Shown piece after piece: positions 24,756 through 33,060 of a DNA stretch of 64,000 nt (position 1 is its first letter; each line of letters starts with the position of its first letter). Location of the stretch: the NCBI RefSeq assembly GCF_021531915.1, contig NZ_JAFBIV010000009.1, forward strand, positions 1-64,000, written 5' to 3'. The notes beneath the pieces are model-generated. The model was not told where the DNA came from. It saw only the letters and a list, made by a program, of their open reading frames with translations, and did not search any database. Origin of the DNA: Oscillibacter valericigenes (GTDB lineage: Bacteria; Bacillota; Clostridia; Oscillospirales; Oscillospiraceae). Both the position numbers and the translations under genes were made by a program.

Positions 24756-26447
24756 ATGAAAGTTGTCATCGTAGGCGGCGTGGCAGGCGGCGCTACTGCT
24801 GCGGCCCGCATCCGCAGATTGGAGGAGCAGGCGGAGATCGTGGTGTTTGAGCGGTCCGGGTTCATCTCCTACGCCAACTGCGGTCTGCCCTATTACATTG
24901 GCGGAGTCATTGAGAACCCCGAGGAGCTGACCCTCCAAACGCCGGAGAGCTTCTTCTCCCGCTTCCGGGTCAACATGAAGGTACGCCACGAGGTCACTGC
25001 CATCCACCCCGACAAAAAGACGGTCTCCGTGACAAATCTGGAAACCGGAGATGCGTTCGAGGAAAGCTACGACAAGCTGATCCTCTCTCCCGGAGCCAAG
25101 CCCACCCAGCCCCGGCTCCCCGGCGTGGGATTGGACAAGCTGTTCACCCTGCGCACCGTGGAGGACACCTTCCGCATCAAGGAGTACATTGACCGGAACC
25201 GTCCCAGGTCCGCCGTATTGGCGGGCGGCGGCTTCATTAGCCTGGAGCTGGCGGAGAATCTGCGGGAACTGGGGATGGAGGTCACCATCGTCCAGCGGCC
25301 CAAGCAGCTGATGAACCCCTTTGACCCGGACATAGCGTCCTTTATCCACAGTGAAATGCGCCGCCATGGCGTGAAGCTGGCTCTGGGTCACACGGTGGAG
25401 GGCTTCGAGGAAAAGAACGGTGGCGTGGATGTGCTGCTGAAGGACGAAGCTCCCCTCCATGCCGACATGGTGGTGCTGGCCATCGGCGTTTCTCCGGACA
25501 CCCACCTCGCTCAAGAAGCTGGACTGGAGCTGGGCATCAAGGGCAGCATCGTGGTCAACGACCGGATGGAGACTTCCGTTCCCGACATCTATGCCGTGGG
25601 CGACGCGGTGCAGGTGAAGCATTTCGTCACCGGACAGGATGTTCTGCTCTCCCTGGCAGGCCCCGCCAACAAGCAGGGCCGTATCGCGGCGGACAACATC
25701 TGCGGCGGCGACAGCCATTATATGGGCAGCCAGGGCAGCAGCGTCATCAAGGTCTTTGATATGACAGCGGCTTCCACCGGTGTCAACGAAACCAACGCAA
25801 AAAAGGCTGGGCTGGACGTGGACACCGTTGTCCTCTCCCCCATGAGCCATGCGGGCTACTACCCCGGCGGCAAGGTCATGACCATGAAGGTAGTCTTTGA
25901 AAAGGAGACCTACCGCCTGCTGGGCGCCCAGATCGTGGGCTATGAGGGCGTAGACAAGCGCATCGATGTGCTGGCCACCGCCATCCGGGCCGGGATGAAG
26001 GCCACGGAACTGAAAGACCTGGACCTGGCCTACGCGCCGCCCTATTCCTCCGCCAAGGACCCGGTGAATATGGCGGGCTTTATGATCGAAAACATTGCAA
26101 ACGGCGTCCTGAAGCAGTGGCATCTGGCAGACGCGGACACGCTCCCCCGGGACGGCAGCGTAACGCTGCTGGATACCCGCACGGTGGAGGAATTTGCCCA
26201 CGGACACATCGACGGCTTTACCAACATCCCTGTGGATGAACTGCGGGAGCGGCTGGGTGAGCTGGACAAGTCCAAGCCGGTGTACGTCATCTGCCAGAGC
26301 GGCCTGCGCAGCTACATTGCTTGCCGTATCCTGGCCGGAAATGGCTTTGACTGCTATAACTTCTCCGGCGGCTTCCGGTTCTACGACGCGGTAATGAACG
26401 ACCGCTGCCTCATTGAATCGGCCACTGCCTGCGGTATGGACAAATAA
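24756..26447 (+). CDS. CoA-disulfide / persulfide reductase fused to rhodanese
   Basis: This 563-residue flavoprotein matches the CoADR-RHD (NADH:persulfide oxidoreductase, Npsr) architecture: FAD motif VVGGVAGGATAAARIRR at the N-terminus, the single redox Cys in SYANCGLPYYIGG (C42), a second Rossmann motif AGGGFISLELAENL, the dimerisation domain, and a C-terminal rhodanese with CQSGLRS. Such enzymes reduce CoA-persulfide or CoA disulfide with NAD(P)H and release sulfide. It ends the operator-2 operon and is followed by a strong terminator shared with the convergent chrA genes. Confidence 0.93.
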   Translation: MKVVIVGGVAGGATAAARIRRLEEQAEIVVFERSGFISYANCGLPYYIGGVIENPEELTLQTPESFFSRFRVNMKVRHEVTAIHPDKKTVSVTNLETGDAFEESYDKLILSPGAKPTQPRLPGVGLDKLFTLRTVEDTFRIKEYIDRNRPRSAVLAGGGFISLELAENLRELGMEVTIVQRPKQLMNPFDPDIASFIHSEMRRHGVKLALGHTVEGFEEKNGGVDVLLKDEAPLHADMVVLAIGVSPDTHLAQEAGLELGIKGSIVVNDRMETSVPDIYAVGDAVQVKHFVTGQDVLLSLAGPANKQGRIAADNICGGDSHYMGSQGSSVIKVFDMTAASTGVNETNAKKAGLDVDTVVLSPMSHAGYYPGGKVMTMKVVFEKETYRLLGAQIVGYEGVDKRIDVLATAIRAGMKATELKDLDLAYAPPYSSAKDPVNMAGFMIENIANGVLKQWHLADADTLPRDGSVTLLDTRTVEEFAHGHIDGFTNIPVDELRERLGELDKSKPVYVICQSGLRSYIACRILAGNGFDCYNFSGGFRFYDAVMNDRCLIESATACGMDK

Positions 26448-26448
26448 C

Positions 26449-26495
26449 AATAACCCCTTCTCAGATTCCACAGGAACATGAGAAGGGGTTATTCT
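26449..26495. terminator. Bidirectional terminator
   Basis: Fifteen-base perfect arms (26449-26463 and 26479-26493) lie between the convergent reductase and chrA genes. Confidence 0.85.
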
Positions 26496-27053
26496 TTAGT
26501 AAATGAGAATCCCAAGCATAGCCGAGGCGATGATCAGCAGGATGGGCGAGAGTTTTTTCTTTTTGAGAGTACGATACATCGCCATACAGGCAGCCAATAC
26601 CACCACGATCAGCAGTGCCCGCAAGTCCGCTTTGGCACCTTGCACCAGAGGAAAGCAGTTGTGCAGCGTCATATAGACGCCGGTGGCCAGGATAATGCCG
26701 ATCATACAGGGCTTCAATCCCTGCAGAACAGCCTGTGCATACTTGCCTTTCAGGATACCCCTGAGCAGGTTCATGACCAGTAGGATCACGAAGAAGGACG
26801 GCAGTACTACTGCCAGCGTGGCGAGGACTGCGCCCCCAAAGCCAGCCTGACTGCTGCCCACATACGTGGCGAGATTCACCATGATGGGGCCGGGTGTGCT
26901 TTCGCTGACGGCGATCATATAGCTCAACTCCTCGTCGCTGAGCCAGCCGCAGGACAGCACCACATCCCGGATGAGGGGGATGGCGCTGTATGCACCGCCG
27001 AAGGTAAAGCAGCCCACCTTCAAAAAGCCCAGAAGCAGTTCCAGATAGATCAT
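26496..27053 (-). CDS. Chromate transporter family protein, half-size subunit
   Basis: This 185-residue membrane protein is a half-size ChrA domain with FLKVGCFTFGGAYSAIPLI, the SESTPGPIMVNLATYVG motif and about five to six membrane helices. Half-size ChrA proteins work as pairs; its partner is the overlapping upstream gene. ChrA transports chromate in some bacteria, but in anaerobes the real substrate is unclear. The ATG overlaps the partner's stop by four bases. It belongs to the crp-chrA-chrA leftward operon. Confidence 0.88.
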   Translation of the reverse strand: MIYLELLLGFLKVGCFTFGGAYSAIPLIRDVVLSCGWLSDEELSYMIAVSESTPGPIMVNLATYVGSSQAGFGGAVLATLAVVLPSFFVILLVMNLLRGILKGKYAQAVLQGLKPCMIGIILATGVYMTLHNCFPLVQGAKADLRALLIVVVLAACMAMYRTLKKKKLSPILLIIASAMLGILIY

Positions 27054-27640
27054 TGCCCGGCACCGCCTCTCTGCGCCGGTGCGCTTTTTGCGGCAAAAAC
27101 GGACAGGCTGATGATCCCTGCTGCCAGCATCAAAGCGACAGAGGAGATCCGCAAGGAGAAGAGGTTGCCAAGCAGCATGATGACAAAGGCGCATCCTGCG
27201 ATGATACGCGGCTGCGGCTTTTTCTTCATCTTCTTCAGCATCGTTGCCCTAGCATCTAAAATCAGCAGGCTTACGCCCACTTTGATGCCCCTGCATGCTG
27301 CAGCAATCACCTGATATTCCAGAAAGTGCTCCAGGAACATGGAGATGAGATAGAGGATCACAAAAGAAGGGAGCACGATACCCAGGGTCGCCAGCACGGC
27401 ACCCGTCATGTCTGCCATCTTGTAGCCCACATAAGTGGCGCAGTTGATGGCGATGGGGCCGGGCGTGGATTCCGCCAATACGGTGAGGTCCATCATCTCA
27501 TCCTGTGTTAGCCACCGCTTTTTCTCCACGCAGGTATCGGTGATCACGGAGATCATGGCGTATCCGCCGCCAAAGGTAAACAGCCCTACTTTCATAAAAC
27601 TGAAAAAGAGTTGAGAGAGCATCGGCAGCGGCTTACGCAT
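27050..27640 (-). CDS. Chromate transporter family protein, half-size subunit
   Basis: This 196-residue partner has FMKVGLFTFGGGYAMISVI, AESTPGPIAINCATYVGYKM and about six membrane helices. The start ATG at 27640 lies inside the end of the Crp/Fnr gene with GGAGG correctly spaced, so expression follows the regulator. Together with the next gene it makes the two-subunit ChrA unit. Confidence 0.88.
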   Translation of the reverse strand: MRKPLPMLSQLFFSFMKVGLFTFGGGYAMISVITDTCVEKKRWLTQDEMMDLTVLAESTPGPIAINCATYVGYKMADMTGAVLATLGIVLPSFVILYLISMFLEHFLEYQVIAAACRGIKVGVSLLILDARATMLKKMKKKPQPRIIAGCAFVIMLLGNLFSLRISSVALMLAAGIISLSVFAAKSAPAQRGGAGQ

Positions 27641-28292
27641 GTTGCAGTTCCTCCAATGCGGCCCCATCCGTGATCTCCACAGTTCCCCGGGCCAGCTTCA
27701 CCATGCCCTCGCTCTGGAAATACCGCAGCATCCGGGTGACTACCTCCCGGGCAGTTCCCAGATGGTTGGCAATGGTCTCGTGGGTAATTTTGAGGACCTG
27801 CGTTTCTTCCAGCGTGCTTTCTTCCAGCAAAAACGCGGCCAGCCGCTTGTCAAAGCTCTTCCACATGATCTGCTCCATGAGCCACATGACCTCGGAGAAG
27901 CGGGTGGCCATGATCTCATTGGTAAAATTGGATACCGGGGCGGATTCCTGCATGATGCTTTGATATATTTCTGCAGGGACGATCCACAGCTCCGTGTCCT
28001 TTTCCGCCTTGATCATCATTTCAAATTGAATGGACCGCATCATGCAGGAGGCGGAGAACAGGCAGATATCCCGGTCAAACAGGCGGTAGAGGGTGATCTC
28101 TCGTCCCTCGTCGGAGAGGATGTAGGCGCGAAGCTGACCATGCCGGATCAGAAGCAGACCCGTACAATCCAGGTTTCCGTTATGAAGAACGGCCCCCTTC
28201 TTTACAGTGCGGCTGACCGCATTGCCTTTGAGTTGCTGCTGCTGTACGGAAGTCAATTTCTCCCAAACAGGAAAATAATCTTGAAACTCCAT
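27633..28292 (-). CDS. Crp/Fnr-family transcriptional regulator
   Basis: This 219-residue protein has an N-terminal cyclic-nucleotide-binding-type beta barrel (residues about 25-115), the dimerisation helix and a C-terminal winged helix (about 165-205). The recognition helix reads TAREVVTRML; its R-E-x-x-x-R spacing equals the CRP residues that read GTGA half-sites. Three Cys residues (43, 77, 83) in the sensor domain could serve redox or persulfide sensing, which is inference. It is the obvious candidate for the four GTGA-N5-TCAC operators of the island. It is transcribed from a symmetric divergent promoter. Confidence 0.9.
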   Translation of the reverse strand: MEFQDYFPVWEKLTSVQQQQLKGNAVSRTVKKGAVLHNGNLDCTGLLLIRHGQLRAYILSDEGREITLYRLFDRDICLFSASCMMRSIQFEMMIKAEKDTELWIVPAEIYQSIMQESAPVSNFTNEIMATRFSEVMWLMEQIMWKSFDKRLAAFLLEESTLEETQVLKITHETIANHLGTAREVVTRMLRYFQSEGMVKLARGTVEITDGAALEELQHA

Positions 28293-28321
28293 GGTACACC
28301 CCCTCTGCTTCAGTCACACCC

Positions 28322-28388
28322 AGTATAAAGCTGTTTACGGCATATGTCAATTATGATAATTGACATATGCCGTAAATGGGCCTATACT
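28322..28388. promoter_or_regulatory. Symmetric divergent promoter on a 43-bp perfect palindrome
   Basis: A perfect palindrome with 21-base arms and a single central base spans 28334-28376. Rightward: TTGACA (28360-28365), 17 bases, TATACT (28383-28388). Leftward, on the other strand: TTGACA (28350-28345), 17 bases, TATACT (28327-28322). Both -35 boxes lie inside the palindrome, so one dimeric factor bound at the centre could block both crp-chrA and DUF134-NifX transcription. Confidence 0.85.
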
Positions 28389-28426
28389 TTCTTTATAAAG
28401 CAACGTGAAGAAAGGAGGCATACCCT

Positions 28427-29197
28427 GTGCCAAGGCCAAAGAAATGCAGGCGCGTGTGTGATTACCCCCGGACGCTGACATTTTTGCCGGAAGACCTCAA
28501 AGACAGAGAACAGGCCGTCATCCTGACGGTGGATGAGTACGAGACCATCCGCCTCATCGACAAAGAGGGACTCTCCCAGGAACAGTGCGGCGATTTCATG
28601 CAGGTTGCCCGCACCACCGTGCAGCAGATCTACGCCAGTGCCCGTAAGAAACTGGCGGATGTGCTGGTGGACGGCCTTCCTCTGCGGATCGAGGGCGGAG
28701 ACTATCAGCTCTGCAACGGGGGCAACCGGGCCTGCGGATGCAGCAACTGCTATAAACAAAAATTCAATCAACTATATGAAAAACCAAAAGGAGAACACAT
28801 CATGAGGATTGCGGTCACTTACGAAAACGGAGAAATTTTTCAGCACTTCGGCCACACGGAGCAGTTCAAGGTCTACGATGTGGAAAACGGCAAAATCATG
28901 TCCGCCGAGGTGGTGGATACCAACGGCAGCGGCCACGGCGCACTTGCAGGTGTTCTGAGCGCGCTGCATGTGGACGCACTGATCTGCGGCGGCATCGGCG
29001 GCGGCGCTCAGGCGGCGCTGGCAGCGGCAGGCATCCAGCTGTATGGCGGTGTATCCGGCGACGCGGACCAGGCGGCAGAGGCGCTGGCTGCCGGAACGCT
29101 GGCCTATAACCCCAATGTGATGTGCAGCCACCACGGAGAGCACCACCACGAGGGCAACTGCGGTGATCATGGCTGCGGCCATCACTCCTGCGGTTGA
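28427..29197 (+). CDS. DUF134 DNA-binding domain fused to NifX/NifB-type cofactor-binding domain
   Basis: This 256-residue protein starts with GTG after AAAGGAGG. Residues 1-100 are DUF134 (UPF0251) with the MPRPKKCRRVC start, a helix-turn-helix LSQEQCGDFMQVARTTVQQIY and a Cys-rich end (CNGGNRACGCSNC). Residues 126-235 are a dinitrogenase iron-molybdenum-cofactor domain (MRIAVTYENGEIFQHFGH, CGGIGGGAQAAL), and the last 22 residues are a His/Cys metal tail. A second ATG at 28802 with its own AAAGGAG site could also yield the NifX part alone. The DUF134 helix-turn-helix is a candidate binder of the palindrome just upstream. Confidence 0.85.
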   Translation: MPRPKKCRRVCDYPRTLTFLPEDLKDREQAVILTVDEYETIRLIDKEGLSQEQCGDFMQVARTTVQQIYASARKKLADVLVDGLPLRIEGGDYQLCNGGNRACGCSNCYKQKFNQLYEKPKGEHIMRIAVTYENGEIFQHFGHTEQFKVYDVENGKIMSAEVVDTNGSGHGALAGVLSALHVDALICGGIGGGAQAALAAAGIQLYGGVSGDADQAAEALAAGTLAYNPNVMCSHHGEHHHEGNCGDHGCGHHSCG

Positions 29198-29202
29198 AAT
29201 AA

Positions 29203-29242
29203 GTGACAAAGTCACGGTATTTGTGCCGTGATTTGATAAAAT
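29203..29242 (+). promoter_or_regulatory. Operator 3 (GTGACAAAGTCAC) and rubredoxin promoter
   Basis: The palindrome at 29203-29215 lies just behind the DUF134-NifX stop, with CGGTA in the -35 position and TAAAAT at 29237-29242. Centre to -10 distance is 28 bases. Confidence 0.72.
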
Positions 29243-29267
29243 ATGGCTAAAGGAGGCGGTGAACCCT

Positions 29268-29897
29268 ATGAAGCAATATGTTTGCAGTATTTGCGGCTAT
29301 GTTTATGACGAAGCTGCCGGTGGCAAGTGGGAAGATCTTCCTGTCGATTGGAAGTGTCCCCTGTGCGGTGCAGATAAATCCCAATTCCGGGAGAAAATCG
29401 AGCAGGCCAAGCCTGCTGCTGCGCTGGACAAGCCCCATGTGGAGAAAGAACTGTCCGCCATGGAAATGAGCATCATCTGCTCCAACCTGGCAAGAGGCTG
29501 TGAAAAGCAATATCTGCCCCAGCAGGCGGAAGATTTTCGGAAGCTGGCAGAGTTCTTCCAGTCCAAGGCGGAACCGGTGCAAGAGCCCAGCGTCAAAAAA
29601 CTGCTGGAACTGATTGAACATGACCTCTCGGTTGGCTATCCCTATGGCAACGCAGTATCCGCCGAGAAGCCGGATCGGGGCGCCCTGCGGTGCCAGGTCT
29701 GGAGTGAAAAAGTCACCCGGATGCTCCAATCCCTGTTGACCCGCTATGAAAGCGAAGGGGACAAGATGCTGGAAAATACCGGTGTCTGGGTCTGCACGGT
29801 CTGCGGCTTTGTCTATGTGGGCAACGCGGCTCCGGAACTGTGCCCGGTCTGCAAGGTGCCCAGCTGGAAATTTGAAAAAGTGGAAGGGAGGGCTTGA
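29268..29897 (+). CDS. Double-rubredoxin protein
   Basis: This 209-residue protein has an N-terminal rubredoxin domain ([14 protein letters not shown], then [11 protein letters not shown]), a helical middle part of about 110 residues, and a C-terminal rubredoxin-like knuckle ([10 protein letters not shown], then [11 protein letters not shown]). Rubredoxins carry single electrons on one iron. Such proteins would pass electrons to the rubrerythrin and desulfoferrodoxin encoded next. The ATG at 29268 is preferred over a GTG at 29259, which is too close to AGGAGG. Confidence 0.88.
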   Translation: MKQYVCSICGYVYDEAAGGKWEDLPVDWKCPLCGADKSQFREKIEQAKPAAALDKPHVEKELSAMEMSIICSNLARGCEKQYLPQQAEDFRKLAEFFQSKAEPVQEPSVKKLLELIEHDLSVGYPYGNAVSAEKPDRGALRCQVWSEKVTRMLQSLLTRYESEGDKMLENTGVWVCTVCGFVYVGNAAPELCPVCKVPSWKFEKVEGRA

Positions 29898-31045
29898 TGA
29901 TGGCTGAAAAATACGCGGTGAGAAATCTTCGTTTATGCACCAAGGACTGTCTGTGTCTTTACGTCTGTCCCACTGGGGCCACGGATACGGAGAACAGCGT
30001 CATTGACCCGGAAAAGTGCATCGGATGCGGCGCCTGTGCCGAAGCCTGTCCATCCTCTGCCATTTCTATGGTTCCCAAGACCCTTCCTGTGCAGCAGCCC
30101 AAGGAGGAGAAAGTTGTAGAAGCCCTGCGGGGTCTGGTACAGAGCAAGGCGCAAGCCGAGAGCATTGCTTCTCAGTTGCCGGATGCCCTGAGCGTGGCTG
30201 TGGAAAAATCCTCCCGGCTGATGGCAGAGGACCTGTGCCGTGAAGCGGGCTTCATGCTTCCCCAGAGCAGCAACACTAAGGCGTTCCTGGAAAGCATCAA
30301 AGCATATCCCGGCATCCCGGCGGATGTGGTGGAATCCCTGTTACATACCATTCAATTCAATGAAAAAACGGAGGAAACAAGCATGGAAAAGTGGAAATGC
30401 AGCGTCTGCGGTTACATTCATGAAGGCCCCATGACCCCTGATTTCAAGTGCCCTGTCTGCAAGCAGCCCGCCGACAAGTTTGTGAAGATCGAAGAGGCCG
30501 CCCCTGCGAAGAACCCCTATGCCGGTACCAAGACGGAGAAGAACCTGTGGGAAGCCTTTGCCGGTGAGAGTCAGGCCCGGAACAAGTACACCTACTTCGC
30601 CTCCGTCGCCAAGAAGGCCGGCTACGAGCAGATCGCCGCGCTGTTCCTGCACACCGCTGAGAACGAGAAGGAACACGCCAAGCTGTGGTTCAAGGCTCTG
30701 GGCGAGCTGGGCGATACTGCCGAGAACCTGCTCCATGCCGCTGAGGGCGAGAATGCCGAGTGGACGGATATGTATGACCGCATGGCCCGTGAGGCCGACG
30801 AGGAAGGCTTCCATGAGCTGGCCGAGCAGTTCCGTGGCGTTGCTGCCATTGAGAAGGTCCATGAGGAGCGCTACCGCAAGCTGCTGAGCAACGTGGAGGC
30901 CATGGCCGTCTTTGAGAAGAGCGGCGTTACTATGTGGGAGTGCCGTAACTGCGGCCACCTGGTCGTTGGCACCAAAGCTCCCGAGGTTTGCCCTGTCTGC
31001 AAGCATCCCCAGGCATTCTTCGAGGTGCGCGCGGAAAACTATTAA
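29897..31045 (+). CDS. Ferredoxin-rubredoxin-rubrerythrin-rubredoxin fusion
   Basis: This 382-residue protein combines an N-terminal 4Fe-4S domain ([12 protein letters not shown] plus CLCLYVCP), a helical linker, and from residue 163 a reverse-rubrerythrin-like module: rubredoxin ([21 protein letters not shown]), a ferritin-like diiron domain ([41 protein letters not shown]) and a second rubredoxin ([14 protein letters not shown]). Rubrerythrins reduce hydrogen peroxide to water. An internal ATG at 30383 with GGAGG eight bases upstream could make the peroxidase module alone. The start overlaps the previous stop as ATGA-like spacing. Confidence 0.88.
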   Translation: MMAEKYAVRNLRLCTKDCLCLYVCPTGATDTENSVIDPEKCIGCGACAEACPSSAISMVPKTLPVQQPKEEKVVEALRGLVQSKAQAESIASQLPDALSVAVEKSSRLMAEDLCREAGFMLPQSSNTKAFLESIKAYPGIPADVVESLLHTIQFNEKTEETSMEKWKCSVCGYIHEGPMTPDFKCPVCKQPADKFVKIEEAAPAKNPYAGTKTEKNLWEAFAGESQARNKYTYFASVAKKAGYEQIAALFLHTAENEKEHAKLWFKALGELGDTAENLLHAAEGENAEWTDMYDRMAREADEEGFHELAEQFRGVAAIEKVHEERYRKLLSNVEAMAVFEKSGVTMWECRNCGHLVVGTKAPEVCPVCKHPQAFFEVRAENY

Positions 31046-31058
31046 GGGGGAGTTATTG

Positions 31059-31436
31059 ATGAGCGCAAAGTTTTACATCTGCCGTCACTGCAGCAATTTG
31101 GTGGGCGTGATCCATGACTCCGGCGTGCCTATGATGTGCTGCGGCCAGAAAATGGAGGCTCTGGAGCCCAACACTGTGGAGGCCAGCGGTGAAAAGCATC
31201 TGCCTGTGGTCGCTGTGGAAGATGGCGCGATCAACGTCAATGTGGGCGCTGTGAACCATCCCATGGCTCCTGAGCACTTCATCGAGTGGGTCTATGTTCA
31301 GACGGAGCGTGGCGGTCAGCGCAAGACCCTGAAGCCCGGCGATGACCCCAATGTCACCTTCTCCCTGGGAGATGACAAGGCAGTGGCTGTTTACGCATAC
31401 TGCAACCTCCACGGTCTGTGGATGACCGAGATCTAA
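31059..31436 (+). CDS. Desulfoferrodoxin (superoxide reductase)
   Basis: This 125-residue protein reduces superoxide to hydrogen peroxide. It has the N-terminal desulforedoxin iron site (C8, C11, C27, C28: CRHC and MCCGQK) and the C-terminal catalytic site with EKH (residues 45-47), NHPMAPEHFIEWV and YCNLHGLW. It lies 13 bases behind the rubrerythrin fusion, which can remove the peroxide it makes. A terminator follows. A second, host-style copy is at 39387. Confidence 0.95.
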   Translation: MSAKFYICRHCSNLVGVIHDSGVPMMCCGQKMEALEPNTVEASGEKHLPVVAVEDGAINVNVGAVNHPMAPEHFIEWVYVQTERGGQRKTLKPGDDPNVTFSLGDDKAVAVYAYCNLHGLWMTEI

Positions 31437-31445
31437 AACACTGAG

Positions 31446-31482
31446 ATAATCGCCTGCCGCTGTTTCGGCAGGCGATTATTCT
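31446..31482 (+). terminator. Terminator after desulfoferrodoxin
   Basis: Fourteen-base perfect arms (31446-31459 and 31466-31479) with a six-base loop precede a short T-rich end. Confidence 0.75.
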
Positions 31483-31721
31483 AATGGAGGAATTATGCGG
31501 CATACAAATGTGAGTTTTATCTTCCTTGATCGAGTTCTGGAGGTTGAATGAAATATTTGAGGCCAACAGTGGAAGTCCGCTCTGGCACTGACCCTTCCGG
31601 ATATCTGTGGTAGTATAGCCTACCCGGAAATTGTGAAAAACATCGGGACGGACGCATTATGCTGAATCGACAGAATAATCCCGCCAGAGATGGCGGCTTC
31701 ACGCAGCGGAGCTGCCTTTTT
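31483..31721 (+). other. Intergenic stretch with two tiny overlapping frames
   Basis: GGAGG-AATT precedes an 18-codon frame at 31495-31551, and GGAGG-TTGA precedes a 21-codon frame starting at the overlapping ATGA (31548). Neither matches a protein I know; they may be remnants of a decayed gene or leader peptides. A short hairpin with a T-run lies near 31700-31721. Confidence 0.35.
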
Positions 31722-31761
31722 GTGATATCGTCACGGAAGCATCGGTCATTTGTGGTATACT
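31722..31761 (+). promoter_or_regulatory. Operator 4 (GTGATATCGTCAC) and thioredoxin reductase promoter
   Basis: The palindrome at 31722-31734 is followed by ACGGAA in the -35 position and TATACT (31756-31761). Centre to -10 distance is 28 bases. Confidence 0.75.
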
Positions 31762-31793
31762 GATCATAATAAAAGCAAAAGGAGCGATGAGTG

Positions 31794-33059
31794 ATGTCGA
31801 TTTTGAATATGAATGCAGAAGGCTACCGGAAGTTCACACAGGCGGAGCAGCCTGTTATGGTTGAATTCTCAGCCCCTTGGTGTGTATATTGCCGCCGTCT
31901 GGCTCCAGCATTGGAGAGTGTGGCGGAGGAGTACCAGGATACGTTGGTGTTTGGTGCGGTCAACATTGATGACGAGCCGGAATTAGCTCAGTCCGAGAAG
32001 ATCGAAGTTGTCCCCACTTTGCTGATCTATCAGAACGGACAGGTTCTTGGCTCTATCGTAGCCCCGGAATCCAGGGCACAGCTGGTGGCTTTCATTGAGG
32101 AAACCTTGCAGCACCGGGAGCAGGAGGCGAATGTTACGAAACATATCTATGATATGATCGTGGTGGGCGGTGGACCCGGTGGCTATACCGCAGCACTTTA
32201 TGCTGCCAGAGCCGGATTGGACACGGTGGTTTTGGAGAAACTGTCTGCCGGCGGGCAGATGGCTTTGACCGAGCAGATCGACAACTATCCCGGCTTTGAG
32301 GATGGCATCGACGGCTTTTCTCTGGGAGAGAAAATGAAGCGTGGAACAGAGCGGTTCGGCGTAGAGACAAAGCTTACCGAGGTGCTGTCACTTGACCTGT
32401 CCGGTACTGTGAAGAAAGCGGCGACCAGTGAAGGCCCCTTGTTTGCCAGAACAATCGTGTTGGCAACCGGTGCCGGCCCGAGAGAACTGGGGGTTGAGAG
32501 CGAGCAAGAACTGATTGGCAAAGGCGTCAACTACTGTGCGGCTTGTGACGGAATGTTCTACAAGAACAAAACTGTGGTCATCGCAGGCGGTGGGAATACC
32601 GCTGCGGCAGACGCTCTGATTCTCTCCCGCATTTGCAAAAAGGTAATTGTTGTTCATCGCAGAGATACCTTGCGGGCAACTAAGATCTACCATGAACCGT
32701 TGATGAAAGCGGAGAATGTGGAATTCCGATGGGACAGCGAGATTATTGAGCTGCTTCACGACGAAAAGGTGATCGGCATCCGACTGCGGAATGTGAAAAC
32801 CGGAGAGAAGACCACTCTGGCCTGTGATGGTGTGTTTGTCAGCATTGGAAGGAAACCTTCCAGCGAATTGGTGAAAGATCAGGTTAAGGTTGATCCAGCG
32901 GGTTATATCATTGCAGATGAGAGTACCCGCACCAACATTCCCGGCGTATTCGCTGTGGGTGATGTCCGTACAAAGGCATTACGGCAGGTTGTGACCGCCG
33001 TGGCCGATGGAGCAACCGCTGTGCACTATGCAGAAGAATATTTGGCAGGAGGAATGTGA
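31794..33059 (+). CDS. Thioredoxin-thioredoxin reductase fusion
   Basis: This 421-residue protein has an N-terminal thioredoxin domain (residues 1-105) with the altered active site WCVYC, then a complete thioredoxin-reductase-like flavoprotein: FAD motif VGGGPGGYTAALYAARAG, redox pair CAACDG, NAD(P) motif AGGGNTAAADAL and the C-terminal FAVGDVR. The known mycobacterial fusion has the opposite order (reductase first). It would take electrons from NAD(P)H and serve thioredoxin and, through CcdA, the extracytoplasmic TlpA encoded downstream. GGAG lies nine bases before the ATG. Confidence 0.92.
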   Translation: MSILNMNAEGYRKFTQAEQPVMVEFSAPWCVYCRRLAPALESVAEEYQDTLVFGAVNIDDEPELAQSEKIEVVPTLLIYQNGQVLGSIVAPESRAQLVAFIEETLQHREQEANVTKHIYDMIVVGGGPGGYTAALYAARAGLDTVVLEKLSAGGQMALTEQIDNYPGFEDGIDGFSLGEKMKRGTERFGVETKLTEVLSLDLSGTVKKAATSEGPLFARTIVLATGAGPRELGVESEQELIGKGVNYCAACDGMFYKNKTVVIAGGGNTAAADALILSRICKKVIVVHRRDTLRATKIYHEPLMKAENVEFRWDSEIIELLHDEKVIGIRLRNVKTGEKTTLACDGVFVSIGRKPSSELVKDQVKVDPAGYIIADESTRTNIPGVFAVGDVRTKALRQVVTAVADGATAVHYAEEYLAGGM

Positions 33060-33060
33060 G

